A stretch of 64,000 nt of DNA from Salticus scenicus. Taxonomy: Eukaryota > Arthropoda > Arachnida > Araneae > Salticidae. The position numbers and the translations under genes were made by a program. Below, one piece after another: positions 24,044 to 35,262 of this stretch (its first letter is position 1; every line of letters starts with the position of its first letter). The stretch is taken from NCBI GenBank assembly GCA_963930645.1, contig OZ005653.1, forward strand, positions 111,571,259-111,635,258, given 5' to 3'. The notes beneath the pieces were generated by a model. The model was not told the origin of the DNA and searched no databases. It worked only from the letters and a program-made list of their open reading frames with translations.

Positions 24044-24388
24044 GTGCGTATCTGGGTTGGTTGGTTGGTTGGGTTTTACGTCGCACTAGTGCTGCGCAGA
24101 TGGGCAAATGGTGACGGTCTGGGACACAGCCCTAAATGTGGTCCGGAGACATGCCATCACAATTTTGATCCTCCACGGAAGGGATGGCTCTCCCGCTTCG
24201 GTGACCCCCAGAGGTATAATTTTTGATGGGAACACGGAGGACATTGCGGCCACGACAGATTTTACGTGCACCAGCCACCATTAGTGTGCACGACGGTCTT
24301 TGGCCGGCTCGAGTACCGAACCCGCAATCTTCCAATTACGAGGCCGGCGCTCTACTGACTGGGCTACCTCGGCCCGTGCGTATCTGGG
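24044..24388 (-). mobile_element. tRNA-derived SINE with target duplication
   Basis: A short retroposon read on the minus strand, body 24057-24375 (319 bp). Its 5' head has a tRNA-like pol III promoter: A box GTAGCCCAGTCAGTAGAGC and B box GGGTTCGGTACT, spaced as in tRNA genes. The body continues for about 240 bp and ends in a tandem AACC tail (TTGG repeats on the plus strand). The 13-bp duplication GTGCGTATCTGGG flanks it exactly at 24044-24056 and 24376-24388, proof of target-primed insertion. It is GC-richer than its surroundings and encodes no protein; three overlapping short open frames here are chance. A related body segment occurs near 63690-63780. Confidence 0.92.
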
Positions 24389-24795
24389 AAATTAAAGAAT
24401 TGAAACTCACTTCCAATTCTAACTATATTATATATTGTACATCTGTCCATTATTTACAAAACAAAACGTCCATGATCGTTAAATTTCAGCTTTTGTATTG
24501 AATCATGCGTAATAGAATAAACAAAATAAATATAAGATCTAGAAAACCATTATTTCAATTGAAGAAGATTTATATGTTTTATATATAATACATTACTAAT
24601 GTTTTGGAATTAAATGTTCTAATTATAACTGATTAGTGAGCAAAAGTTGAGTTGTCATTTTTTATGCATTATATATGTTTTTCAGTAAGGAAATTGAATT
24701 TATAGATTTGTTTCCACTTATATAAGCCATAAATACCGTAATATATCCTTTAATACGGGAAACACATATTATTTAAAAGGTTAAACAAAATAAAA

Positions 24796-24832
<37 letters not shown>

Positions 24833-25835
24833 AGTATTTTCAAAACAAGGAGTAAATTTTAAACATTAAAATTATAATTGGACGGTACAGAAGGAAAGAA
24901 AAAATAATCAAAATGATTTTAGTGGGTTTTCTGTTCTTTCAATAGATTCAAAGGTTAACACAATTTCTGTTGCATTTTTTTTTTTTTTTTTACTAATATA
25001 TTTCATACCCAAAAATACAATAATTATTTTAAAGATTATTTTTTGTTGTTCAGTAATTAGAAATAATTTTATATCAATCAGAATAATATAGATATATTTT
25101 CTGATTTTTTCGACAAGCTATGGGACCTGAATATCTATATTTCTATTCTGATTTTTATATTTAATGATAATGTATCAATTTATCATAAATAATTGGGTAC
25201 GTCACTCACACGACTTTTCATAGGGAATGTTGTTGATGACAAAAAAATAAATTTACAAACACAAGGATATTAGTTTCAAACGCAACTGATAGCGCTAAGG
25301 TCGTAGATCTTAGCGGTGTGTACGGTGTGTAGGTGAGGGATCATTCTAAGGGTCCTTATCCTATATTTATGCAAGTAAAAAAAAAAAAAAAGTACTACTA
25401 CGGACGGTTAGGTCTGATATCGAATCCGGAAGCTCACCTCTACAGCAGGGACTCTATGTCACTTGTGAGACTACAAACACAAAGAAAATACGTTTAATTA
25501 AAATACACTCATGGAAGAACCCTCACTGATTGATTATTATAATAATTGTGCAAAATAGTTGCGTGATGTTTAAAGGAGATAATTTTTTTCAAGGGTTGAA
25601 GTATTAGAAACTCTTTTATAACTCCCAAAATAATCATATGCCTGTGCTAAGACAGCTTATCTAATTAGTTGGACGCATTTTTTAAACTTCAGATAAAAAT
25701 TGTTATACACTAAGTTTAAATTCTCGTGCTTCTAAAGACTTTACTATAGACTTTACTATGTGTATATAAATAACACGTCATCACTAAACATAAGAAAAAG
25801 GGACACATACTTCAATCTGAATTATTATGTACTAT
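24389..25835. other. AT-rich non-coding DNA
   Basis: No gene or bounded element. A long A run lies at about 24800-24830 and a T run at about 24977-24991. A GC-richer patch around 25280-25470 (AAGGTCGTAGATCTTAGCGG, ATCCGGAAGCTCACCTC) may be a decayed element but shows no ends I can place. Confidence 0.5.
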
Positions 25836-26094
25836 ACGCAGTTACAAAAAAAAAAAAAAAAAAGAAAAAAAAAATGTTTAACTTGAGCGACAAGGGAAAA
25901 AAAAATACATGTTCAATTGCCGTTCCCGCCATAAACGTGTGTCGAACCTTAGTGATGACAGTGTTGATAGGATATGGAGAAGTCGTCTTTGATCGACAAC
26001 ACCACGTGTAATCACTGGGGTTTGACACATTTTTATGGCGGGAATGGCAACTGACATGCAAAGATTTTTTTTTTTTTTTTCCCTTAACTGTAAA

Positions 26095-26127
<33 letters not shown>

Positions 26128-26135
26128 CCGGCACT
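25836..26135. mobile_element. foldback MITE with poly-A/T ends
   Basis: Two arms face each other: AATGTTTAACTTGAG and TTGCCGTTCCCGCCATAAAC on the left, TTTTTATGGCGGGAATGGCAA and TTAACTGTAAACATT on the right, around a centre near 25990. The outer parts are long A and T runs. The arms keep their pairing despite several differences, so this is an element and not a single slip. No coding sequence; overlapping short frames are translations of the hairpin and runs. Confidence 0.75.
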
Positions 26136-26940
26136 GTACATTTAATTATAGCCCTCTCTTGTCTACTTCCCTGTTTGCACCAGTCTATGGGCACAACAAA
26201 AATTTAAAACATTATGTACATGAAAAATGTACAACATTAAAACGTACAATTAATAACAGTATCATTTTAATTTAACCCATTAAACGCCGCTATATGATCC
26301 GCACCGAAAACATTTGAATTTTTGTATGATTTGAGGTTCAATATCCGTCTCTAATCATGTGTAGTTTAAATTTTTAAAAATATATTTATTTGGTTAGAAG
26401 ATATGATAACACAAATACCTCTACCACAATGTCGAGAATTGAATGCTTACTTTTAATATCTTGTTAAATCGAGTTAGAAACTCCCCAAATTGTTTTTATA
26501 TGATTAGTAAAGATAAATATCGATCCTTTAAATGCATTCAAACTGTAATATAAAGAACTCGTAATTTTCTTTCCTGTTTATTTATTGAAGTAAAAACTTC
26601 TTAAGGCGCGTTGAGCACTTTTGGGTGAACAAAAATCATGAAACTCGCGTCATCGTCAGCTAACGCTTTGAATGAACTTCTGCAGGCGTTCGTTACTATG
26701 ACAACCCAGTCGCAGAGAATCTCATCGGGAAGAAACATATTTTTTGCCAATTGACATCACGTGGTTTTCTACTAGGAATAAAAGTTGCAAATTTCAAAAT
26801 GCTTCAGTTTTCTTCTAAGTTTTTTGAAACTTACTGTGCGCCATTAATAGCACATGGGACTGTTGCAGTTCAAATTTCACCGATTTTAGAAAAAAAAAAA
26901 TACATTTTAATTGCAAATTAAATTTTATTCTAATACACGT
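26136..26940. other. mixed non-coding DNA
   Basis: Mostly AT-rich with a GC-richer patch at about 26590-26760 (AAGGCGCGTTGAGCACTTTT, GCAGGCGTTCGTTACTATGA). I translated this patch and found no long frame or known domain. It may be a relic of an exon or element, but nothing supports a call. Confidence 0.4.
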
Positions 26941-27770
26941 ATTTAAATTTCTAATTATGATTAAATTATTTTTAATGCATCATTCGAAAGATATTTTAAA
27001 GTTATTTTATATTATCGAAAGTGGAATTCGAGATTTCACCTGATTTACACGTTTTAAGGTATCCTGAATGGGTTTTCTTTTGTATCTCAGCTACTAATTA
27101 AAATAATTTCATAAGTAATGCATCATTAGAAAGCTTTGTTGATTTGGAATCGAACAGTAGATTACATAAATTTTTACCGCGAGATGGCGCTATAATATTA
27201 TAACATTTCAAAATTTCAAATTCTAATTATGATTAAATTATTTTTCATACATCATTCGAAAGATATTTTAAAGTACTTTTATATTATCGAAAGTAGAATT
27301 TGAGCTGTCAGCTGATTTATACGTTTTGACGTGTCTTGAATGGGTTTTCTTTTGTATCTCGGCTACTAATTAAAATAATTTCATAAGTAATACATCATTT
27401 GAAAGCTTTCTTGAGTTAGAATCGAACAGTAGCTTACAGGAATTTCTACCACCAGATGGCGCTGTAATATTTTAGAATTTCAATATTTCAATTTCTAATT
27501 ATGATTAAATTATTTTTAATACATCATTCGAAAGATATTTTAAAGTTCTTTTATACTATCTAAAGTGTAATTCGAGATTTCACCTGATTACTCGTTTTGA
27601 GGTTTTCTGAATGGTTTTTCTTTGTATCTCAGCTACTAATTAAAATAATTTCATAAGTAATACATCATTGGATAGCTTTGTTGATTTGGAATTGAACAGT
27701 AGATTACAGAAATTTCTACTGCCTGGTGGCGCTATAATATTTTGAAATTAAAATAATTTCATAAGTAATC
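26941..27770 (+). repeat. 272-bp tandem repeat, three copies
   Basis: CTAATTATGATTAAATTATT starts copies at 26951, 27223 and 27495, exactly 272 bp apart. Each contains ATTCGAAAGATATTTTAAAG, a TATCTCRGCTACTAATTAAA block, and a GATGGCGC-type word (GAGATGGCGC, CCACCAGATGGCGCTG, GCCTGGTGGCGC). The same repeat lies in reverse inside the Helitron at 38010-38700. No coding sequence. Confidence 0.92.
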
Positions 27771-28129
27771 AACATTTTTACCTAATATAAGGCTTAGTTC
27801 ATTTAATTTGGGTAGCTACAAATATTGTGCCGAATCATATAATACAGATCATAAACACTTCTTTACAAACGATAAATAATTCGAAATTAATAATCTAATA
27901 GCTCGACGATACAATTCACAAGTTACCTTTTTTTCAGTTCTAACGGCAGTCCCCAAAGACTGATTTTTTTTTTTTTTTTTTTATGAAACAGAAATAAGAA
28001 ATTTTTATGCAGCATGACGCATGACTTTACATTTCTCGCACCATAGGCGAGTATTTTTTTTTTTTTTTTTTTTTACAAAGTTTACATTTTCATTGCTTGC
28101 CTAATATATTACTTTCTAAATTTATCACT
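27771..28129. other. AT-rich non-coding DNA
   Basis: Two T runs (about 27963-27982 and 28053-28074) separated by 70 bp. No gene seen. Confidence 0.5.
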
Positions 28130-28430
28130 AAAAAAGTATCATTTTTATTTTACCTTTAATTTTAAATCTTTCTCTAGATAATATAAAATACACTCTTGAA
28201 GTGTGTTTAAAAAAAAATCTATAAAATGACTTTTTGATAGCAAGATTTTTCGTTAAACAATTGAAGTACAATTTGCGAGAAACTTTCAGCAAAAAAGAAA
28301 TGCATTAAGTAACATTTTTAAAGTTTATTAAGGAAAGTTAGGGGATTTACAACTTAACAGATAAGACTGTGCGGGAAGTTTTTTTTTTTTTTTTCATAGA
28401 TCGGCTGTAATTTAAGTTTACTGTGAATTT
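28130..28430 (+). repeat. dispersed repeat, partner of 4830-5240
   Basis: Same block order as 4830-5240: AAAATGACTTTTTGATAG, TTCGTTAAACAATTGAAG, CAATTTGCGAGAAA and TTAAGGAAAGTTAGGGG. Same orientation, diverged, non-coding. Confidence 0.65.
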
Positions 28431-28489
28431 TTGGCATTAATTGTCATACATTTAATTAATGTGGAATAGAATAAGAAGGAAATCAAACA

Positions 28490-28557
<68 letters not shown>

Positions 28558-29006
28558 TAGTAAATGAAAATGAAATGTGATATTTACTTATAAGTTAAAC
28601 GAGGATATTATTTTTTTATTTATGATGATATTTATGTTATATATATATATATATATATACATAATTCGTTTGATTATATTAAAAATTCATTCAAAATATT
28701 TCATTATTATCATTTTAAAAATAATGTAGTCAAATGTTATTTATAATTTTATATCGAAAATCCCAGTTTAAAATATGTTTTAGATATATTTAGTATGCTT
28801 ACAGTTAAAAATATTTTTTCCCAACACATTTACTGTCAAACTTAATGCAAAAATTTAAATAATCGAAAAACTTCACTTTACGTATATTTTTTACATGGAC
28901 AATAGCCTCTTTAATTTTTATTACTATTATTTCTTATAACAAAATTTTCTTTATTTTACATGGGAATTTTGATGATTAAAAAACAATTTTTTTTTAAATC
29001 TGTATA
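28431..29006. other. AT-rich non-coding DNA with microsatellites
   Basis: Compound (AT)n and (AAT)n tracts at about 28490-28555 and (AT)n at about 28640-28660. Part of 28730-28850 resembles 9660-9745. No gene seen. Confidence 0.55.
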
Positions 29007-30385
29007 CACTAACTGCCATAAAATTTGCGCACCAGGTAAGAACCGTCAGAAAGAAAGGAAATTTTATATAGGTAAGTACAATGTTGATATAAATAAGTGA
29101 TTAAAAAATCAAAACGAAATTATCATTTATCGTAGGAAAAATTAAAAACGAGAGGAGGTTTTAGTACCCTGTTTGGTCACCTCTAGCGTAAATGCACGAT
29201 GTGATACGAGCGGGCATATATGTATACAAATCCCGTATGATATTCTGCCGCATATCGTTCCGCAGTGTCTGAAAATACGTCGCTTAATCGACCAAATTCG
29301 CAGGCTGTGAAATTGCCGTCCAAAATTATTCCAGATATGCTCAATGGGTGACAAACCTGAGGATCGAACACGCCAGGAAAGGCTGATAATCTGGCGGAGT
29401 CAGTCTTGTTATACCCTTGCTGTATGTTGCCGAACATTATCGTGTTGAAAGGGAGTTCTGAGATCTCTGCCAGAAGGGGAAACACATGTGATGAATCATT
29501 TTCCGAAAATACCACTGGGTTGTCATTGTGACGCAGAAGGACCATAAACGTGACCATGAAACGCATGCGATGGTAATCCATACCATCAAACCAGCTGTGA
29601 TTGTGGTGTTCCACTCTGCCACTCTAAAGCAAAGGCAACATTGTAAGATTCATCATGGTACTTGCACACACGTCCATGGTTGTCATCATTCCCCAAATTT
29701 AATCTTGATTCATCGTTGAAGACGACCTGTTTCCATTCGGTTGCAGTACAATCCCGTTGATCGCGCCATCACTCTAAACGGAGGCAACAGTGGGGGTTGG
29801 GTAAACACAAGTAATTGGGGTTAAACGCAAATATCCTTCAACCAGGTGCTTTATAGTGGTACGGACAAACATAGTGACCCGTAGTGAAGGTGTTGGCAAT
29901 GAGATAGTTGGCGCTATTCTTGCGTGTCATATGATGTGACGGTCTTCTCGACTATTGGCCTGTCGAGGGCGCCCTGCGCCTGGTCGCCGTCTAAACGATG
30001 TCCTTGGTCCAAAAATCTCCTCACAGTAAAATCAAAACGGTCTAGGTGGCGGGCTACTCACCGAGCTGACTACCCAGCATCCTTCATCCCGATGATTCTT
30101 TCCTTCTCGGACTCTAAGAGGTAATCATATTGTCTTCGATGGCGGCATAGCGGTATCTTTATTCAAAATGCGTCCCTTTACGACATTTTAAATGCTCGCA
30201 AACAAGCTTACCTGATTCAAACTTAAAGGAGAATGGAGTACAACTTCCTATGGTGGCATTACGTAATGTGCAATAAGGAAGCATTTCTAATCATTTGCAT
30301 ATCTGCCTAAAATGTACCTTTATTCCAAGTTTCATTACGATCCTACAATTATTCCGTAGTGCGCAAATTTTTATGGCAATGAGTG
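29007..30385 (-). mobile_element. Tc1-like element, copy C (different family)
   Basis: A 1379-bp element. It starts CACTAACTGCCATAAAATTT and GCGCAC, and ends GTGCGCAAATTTTTATGGCA and ATGAGTG, so the terminal inverted repeats are about 26 bp. TA flanks both ends. Length and ends fit the classic Tc1 layout and differ from copies A and B. It is less AT-rich than its flanks. The minus strand carries a broken transposase. Confidence 0.92.
29142..30230 (-). pseudogene. Tc1-like transposase, decayed
   Basis: Minus-strand relic of a Tc1 transposase (DDE superfamily). The block WKQVVFNDESRLNLGNDDN (about 29740-29685) carries the first catalytic aspartate in the DES context. LMVWITIACVSWSRLWSF (about 29600-29545) corresponds to the conserved GxMVWGxI stretch. 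LSPIEHIWNNFGRQ (about 29354-29310) is the block around the third catalytic residue, with E retained, and the frame runs on to a stop at 29142. The middle D block is disrupted, and the frame shifts at least twice with several stops. The N-terminal paired-like DNA-binding region (29760-30230) is barely legible. A 143-residue open frame at 29183-29614 mixes true and shifted frame and is not the protein. Confidence 0.85.
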
Positions 30386-30551
30386 TATATAGTGCTATCT
30401 GAAATATAAGAAAGTTTTAGCTCTGCTAAAACCAAAAATTTTGTTAAATAACAAAATATATATTCAAAATAATAATAATAGTAATCTGATAAAAATAAAA
30501 CTTTAAAAATAATTTCGACCGTCATTATTATTATTATTATTATTATTATTA

Positions 30552-31720
30552 CTAGCAGGCTTTGACCGCTTCGCTGGACAATCTATTTAAATGAATTCTT
30601 TAAATTTCATATCATTTAATGAAATCTCAAAAATGAAAACGCTAAAATCAGTCAAAATCTAGGTTAAACTTTCCGCTGCGTTTTCTAGAGGTTTTCTCGC
30701 CCTCAACATGAGGAGTCCGAGTCCCTACTGCCTTCGGCATCGATTTACACATTTTTACTCCCCGCTCCCCTCCCCAGAGAGTACGTTAGAAATTTCGAGA
30801 AATCATTGTGCATATTGAGTAATCTTAATCAACACCCACATGCCGAATCTCGCCAGTCTATGAAAATGTGAATGATATTCAAACTTGAAATCATGTTTTT
30901 TGCATGCCCACCAGTTGCGGCTCAAGAACCGAAAATTGGTGAAGAGCCACACTGTATTTTACGCTGTTATCATTTACAGAATATAAATTTACATTTAAAT
31001 AAGTATTTTTAGTTAATTATAGTTAAGACCATGCTTAATAAAAAATATGATTAAAAATACTTAAATATTACTTTTGAGCTCTTAACCTATTTTCGGTTCA
31101 CGAGTCACCACTGATGCCCACCTCAAGAGGAGGGGCTAATTTCAAAGAATAAGTTTAGAGTGCGTTTTGCATACACATAGCCAACCGATACATAAAAAAA
31201 TCGCTTTCCTCAGAACATCAAAGGGGGGAATTTTGGAAAATCTCTTTACCCTACGTGTTGGATACGTATAACTGGCCTACCCATCAAAAATTGCTTTTCT
31301 AAGATAATATAAATCAGATTTAAGCTAGAAAACTTTTTTTCTTCCCATATTCCTATAAGAGAAGGTAGATATTAATTTCACTAAATCTCTCTGTGAAGTG
31401 TGTATTAGGTACACATAACAAATCGACATAAAAAGTATCAGTATCCTCAGATCAACAGTGTTATGCTGAAAACATGTTTTTGCGCAAACACCCTCCGCCC
31501 GATCATAAGATGGGAAAGAGTGGGAATTTCGGAAAATCTCATTAGACTACGTCTTGGATATGTATAACTGACCTACGCATCAAAAATCGCTTTTCTAAGA
31601 TATTTTGAAGCAGATTTAAGCTTGAAAACTTTTTTTGTTGTTGTTTCCTTCTTCCTATGGCAGAAAGTAATTTCACAAAATCTCTTTGTGATGTGTGTAT
31701 TGGGTACGCATAAAAAATCG

Positions 31721-31759
<39 letters not shown>

Positions 31760-32319
31760 CCTGTGGTAATTTGCAGAAGAGTTAGTCTTGAAAACGTATT
31801 TCTTCTAACCTCTAAAAGGGGGAGGTGGAGATGTTTCACAAAATCCCATTATAATGCATGTAGGGTACACATAATAAACCCAAACATAAAAATTAATCTT
31901 ACTAATATAATTCAGAGCAAAGTTACACTTGAAAACGTGTTTACTGCTCCCACCATTGACCCCAAGGGGTGAAAGGAGAGGGATTTGATAAAATCCCGTT
32001 ACAATAGGAATCGGATACATATAAAGAATTTACGCAACAAAATACGTGACCACAGCTTGCCTAGATTTCTCAGGACAAATTTATCACTGAAAAGAGGGTT
32101 TCGAATTTTCCCCCCTTCTAACCTCCCCTCCCCGAAATCGAAAATTGCAAAAAACAAAAATAACTATTTGCAAATATTCTAAAGAAGACGCATGGTTGTT
32201 TTCAGTATATTTGTACCATTTTTTGTAACGCTCTTCTCTCTCTCTCACACACACACATACATAATAAATTTTCTGAAGTCTTTTTCATCTTTTATGGCGT
32301 ATAAAACGTGAAGATTTTG

Positions 32320-32354
<35 letters not shown>

Positions 32355-32399
32355 AATCTGACAAATTTACAGACAAAACTATGTTTATATTAATATAGA
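30552..32399 (-). mobile_element. non-autonomous Helitron, 1.85 kb
   Basis: Read on the minus strand it begins TCTATATTAATATAAA (right border 32399) and ends CCAGCGAAGCGGTC then GCCTGCTAG (left border 30552). It is inserted between A and T, with no target duplication, as Helitrons do. The TC start, CTAG end and subterminal hairpin region match the element at 37487-40367. The interior is mostly a tandem repeat of about 140-150 bp, with a (TA)n at 31724-31757 and a T run near 32322-32353. There is no Rep/helicase coding. Confidence 0.8.
31140..32060. repeat. tandem repeat inside the Helitron, about 145 bp
   Basis: About seven diverged units share the order AAAATCTC or AAAATCCC, a GTRTTGGRTAC-like word, CATAA or GTATAA, and AAAAATCG or AAAAATTG. 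Anchor positions of the last word are near 31200, 31292, 31437, 31585, 31719, 31885 and 32025. The unit also has a CTTGAAAAC word followed by a T run and a C-rich segment. Diverged enough to be old. Confidence 0.75.
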
Positions 32400-32489
32400 T
32401 TTGATATAACTATTGAAAAACTTAATATATATACAAAAATACATTACAATAAACTGATAACAGCGAAAACTATTTTAAAATAGTATGAA

Positions 32490-32528
<39 letters not shown>

Positions 32529-32714
32529 TTTATAATTTTAAACATATCTAAATGAGATTTTTTTTTCTTGACAATCTGAGTAGTTAATTGTTTTTAGGCG
32601 TTTACAGAAATTTGATCGGCGAATAACTTAGTTGATTTGTTTAATCCCATTTTATTCAATTTGTTCAAATTTGAAATGGATCACATTTTCATAGGTTTAT
32701 TAAACCTAAACAAA

Positions 32715-32749
<35 letters not shown>

Positions 32750-33318
32750 CGGAAAATCTGAAATGTCTTCTAGATAAGACACTGGGATAAAGGGTATGAA
32801 ATTTGTCCTTACACATTCTATTTTTCAGCTGTGCTTTAAATAGGGCAATGGGATTAAAATGGGATAATAAACAAAAGTGAAAAGTTCAATAAGATGTGTC
32901 AGTCAAGGATAGGTGCAGAACTCTGAACCACTATTTATGAAACAAAATTTTCGTCTTTTTAAATAAAAAATTTCATAAGTAACGAAATATCTTAAATAAA
33001 CACTGGTAGGTATTCTGCGCCGAATTTCCATGCTTGAATTATATTTGTTCACAAAAAACATGTATTTGTATAATCGTCCGTGTATTCGTTTTACATTGTT
33101 TGTCTATACATATAAGAAGAAAATACATATATAAAGATATTATGTTGATGAATTAAAAATGCGTACATAATTAAAAACAAATTAATGGTGAGAGAACGCT
33201 CAGTTACAATTCAATTAATTGGAATCTACGTGCAATGATGTGCATTTCTTTTAAGTTTCTAATCTTTGAAATAAAAGACATATATTGAAAAAAGAATCTG
33301 GTGTGAACCAACCACACA
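32400..33318. other. AT-rich non-coding DNA with (TA)n
   Basis: Two (TA)n microsatellites at about 32494-32522 and 32719-32747. No gene or bounded element. Confidence 0.55.
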
Positions 33319-33778
33319 CACTGAGAAAAAAATATATACCGCTTCTATCTAGAACGAACAAGGGGTCAGTTTCTAAATCCCTAAACTAGAAATATAGATT
33401 TCCTAACTATGCCTTTAAGCTCGCCAATAAGCTGAATAGACGAAATTGTCAAGAATTTCTAGTCCTTAAATTTCTAGATGGTGAAATAATGTTCTGAATC
33501 TTTTGTATTGCGAGAAATTCTTACTTGATTTTTCTAGAATTGGGTCATAAACTAATATTATAGTTTCTAAAACTCGCTTCTTATGATCACATTTATTTGC
33601 AGAGAAATTTTAAATATGTTTGACCTCGTAAATGTCGGCAATCATTCTAGAATTCTTATAAAGGTTTTTAGAACTCGTTTTTAAAGGGGACTAGAACTTA
33701 TAAGGATTACATGGAACTATATTTACTAGAGCCATAATCTGGAATCTAAATGTCAGTTATAAAGTTTTTTTCTCAGTG
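33319..33778. mobile_element. 460-bp MITE with CACTGAGAAAAAAA ends
   Basis: Ends are CACTGAGAAAAAAA on the left and TTTTTTTCTCAGTG on the right. A second copy lies at 52484-52946 (463 bp), collinear in the same orientation, which defines both ends. The body has many TCTAG words (TTTCTAGA, ATTCTAGAATTC, ACTAGAAC). No coding sequence and no clear target duplication. Confidence 0.85.
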
Positions 33779-34503
33779 CGTCTTCCATTACCCACTATTG
33801 CACGTATTACATGCATTTTTGGAGATAATGTGATCAGAAGAAATTGTTCTAAAAAATTTCCGGTAAGAGAAAGTTGATACACGAGTAAAGACATATAAAA
33901 TAGAGTTTGCATCGCGATCAAAGAAAAAAAAAAATAGAGTTATTTTTTGAAATACCAATTTCCGCAATCTAATGGTTACATGCAAACGTAACACTTACAA
34001 ATGAATCGTTTGCAATTACAAAATGAAAATTTGTCAAGGGGTTTGCAAATACATATTTATTTGTAACGCTGGCCATGAGTGACGTCTGCTTGCAATTATA
34101 AATGATTGCGATGAACGATAATGCAATAGGAAACAAGAAAACATGCATCGAACAACATCCGAATAAAAATTCAGTGGTTTTTTTTATTCATTTATTCATT
34201 CATTTTGAAAATAAATATAAGATTTTTGTATGTTGATATTATATAAACAGTATAAAAAATATTCATATCTCTTGCATATGTTACCAATATAAAAATAGTA
34301 TTATATATAAAAGAAATAAATGTAACTGTTTCAACTACTTGTAGTGAATTTTAAAAGTGATTATTAATAAAATTTACAAAAATTTTAGCAAATATTCTGC
34401 ATAACACATGTAATGTTTTTAAATTATAAATGTATGTTACAAAATTATTTGATTTTGTCAGAGATTTTTGAAAATAAAATTAAAATTAATCTGTAAAAGT
34501 TAG

Positions 34504-34549
<46 letters not shown>

Positions 34550-34890
34550 ATTTAGAAAATAATTTTTTTAAATTATTATTATTATTATTATTATTAATGA
34601 AATATTTTCCTATCGGGATAAATGAATGATAATTCGACTTTAAGATATAAGAAGAATAGACCATGTTTCTGTGAACACACAGTATCTTATGCTTACAATA
34701 CCAAACTCTTTTTGAAATTCCCAACATTAACAGAAATGACACTATTCAAAACTTTAAATAATATAATCAATGACTGAGATTAAAATATTTAGAAATCATC
34801 ACGTCTCATATATAATTATATTAAACTTTAATCACATCAAAACTGAGACAATATACTCTAAAAATATACAATTTAAAACATTAAAATACA
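33779..34890. other. AT-rich non-coding DNA with A run
   Basis: Contains the longest A run noted in the window (about 34508-34547) and an (ATT)n tract near 34574-34596. No gene seen. Confidence 0.5.
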
Positions 34891-34894
34891 CAAA

Positions 34895-34938
34895 ACGTAA
34901 ATTTAAACGTTTCGAGCCTTTTACAGGTTCTTCATCAG
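34895..34938 (-). ncRNA. hammerhead-ribozyme-like motif of a Penelope-like element
   Basis: On the minus strand CTGATGA (34932-34938) and CGAAAC are placed as the two conserved core boxes of a hammerhead. Between them GAACCT and AGGCTC can pair as helix II with one mismatch. After GAA, ACGT (34907-34910) pairs with ACGT (34895-34898) across an 8-base loop as helix III, and the next base would be the cleavage position. Stem I pairs poorly, so the copy may be inactive. It lies just after a Penelope-like coding remnant; hammerheads are known from that retroelement class. Confidence 0.6.
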
Positions 34939-34969
34939 TAAAACACCAAAAAGTAATTTGTTGAGTAGA

Positions 34970-35262
34970 ACAAGAGAACTCCTTTAACAGAGTACAGTGT
35001 AGTCAGGGGGAACTGCGCATGCCTCATTAAGCGGGGAAAACTGTTGCTTCGTGTACCAACCTTCGAGGAAAATTTGAACAGTTAGATATGATTATTTTAG
35101 TATTGCTAAAATCAGGTAGATGGTCGGTTTCTATGGGGCATGTTGCACTATTTTAGAACGTATATCGCGGTTTTTGAAACTTATTTTATGTTCAAGAATT
35201 CGGGTATGAAGAGAATGGCCAGTTTCAATAAGATTTCTGATAAGATTATCAATTGTCATTAA
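34970..35262 (-). pseudogene. Penelope-like element, GIY-YIG endonuclease C-terminal remnant
   Basis: Minus-strand relic of the C-terminal endonuclease of a Penelope-like retroelement. Legible parts: ETGHSLHTRILEHKISFKN (the conserved arginine-containing helix after the GIY-YIG motif), then RDIRSKIVQH, LPDFSNTKIIISNCSNF, and, after a one-base frame change, WYTKQQFSPLNEACAVPPDY. The acidic residue position in the last block (EA-WY in the family) is at the frame change. Stops break the reading. The upstream reverse transcriptase is absent; a T run at about 35282-35297 marks where the recognisable part stops. Retrotransposition is not possible from this copy. Confidence 0.72.

Noticed and set aside
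24300..24375. tRNA-like sequence with A and B boxes
   Set aside because: It is the head of a SINE flanked by a target duplication; it does not fold as a complete tRNA with an intact acceptor stem and continues into the SINE body.
26590..26760. GC-richer patch considered as a host exon
   Set aside because: No open frame with plausible splice borders or recognisable protein features was found in any frame.
29183..29614. 143-residue open frame taken as the Tc1 transposase
   Set aside because: Known transposase blocks in this stretch fall in other frames; this frame is partly a shifted reading of a decayed gene.
31573..31972. overlapping frames with Ile-Tyr repeats on both strands
   Set aside because: They arise from the (TA)n microsatellite inside the Helitron.
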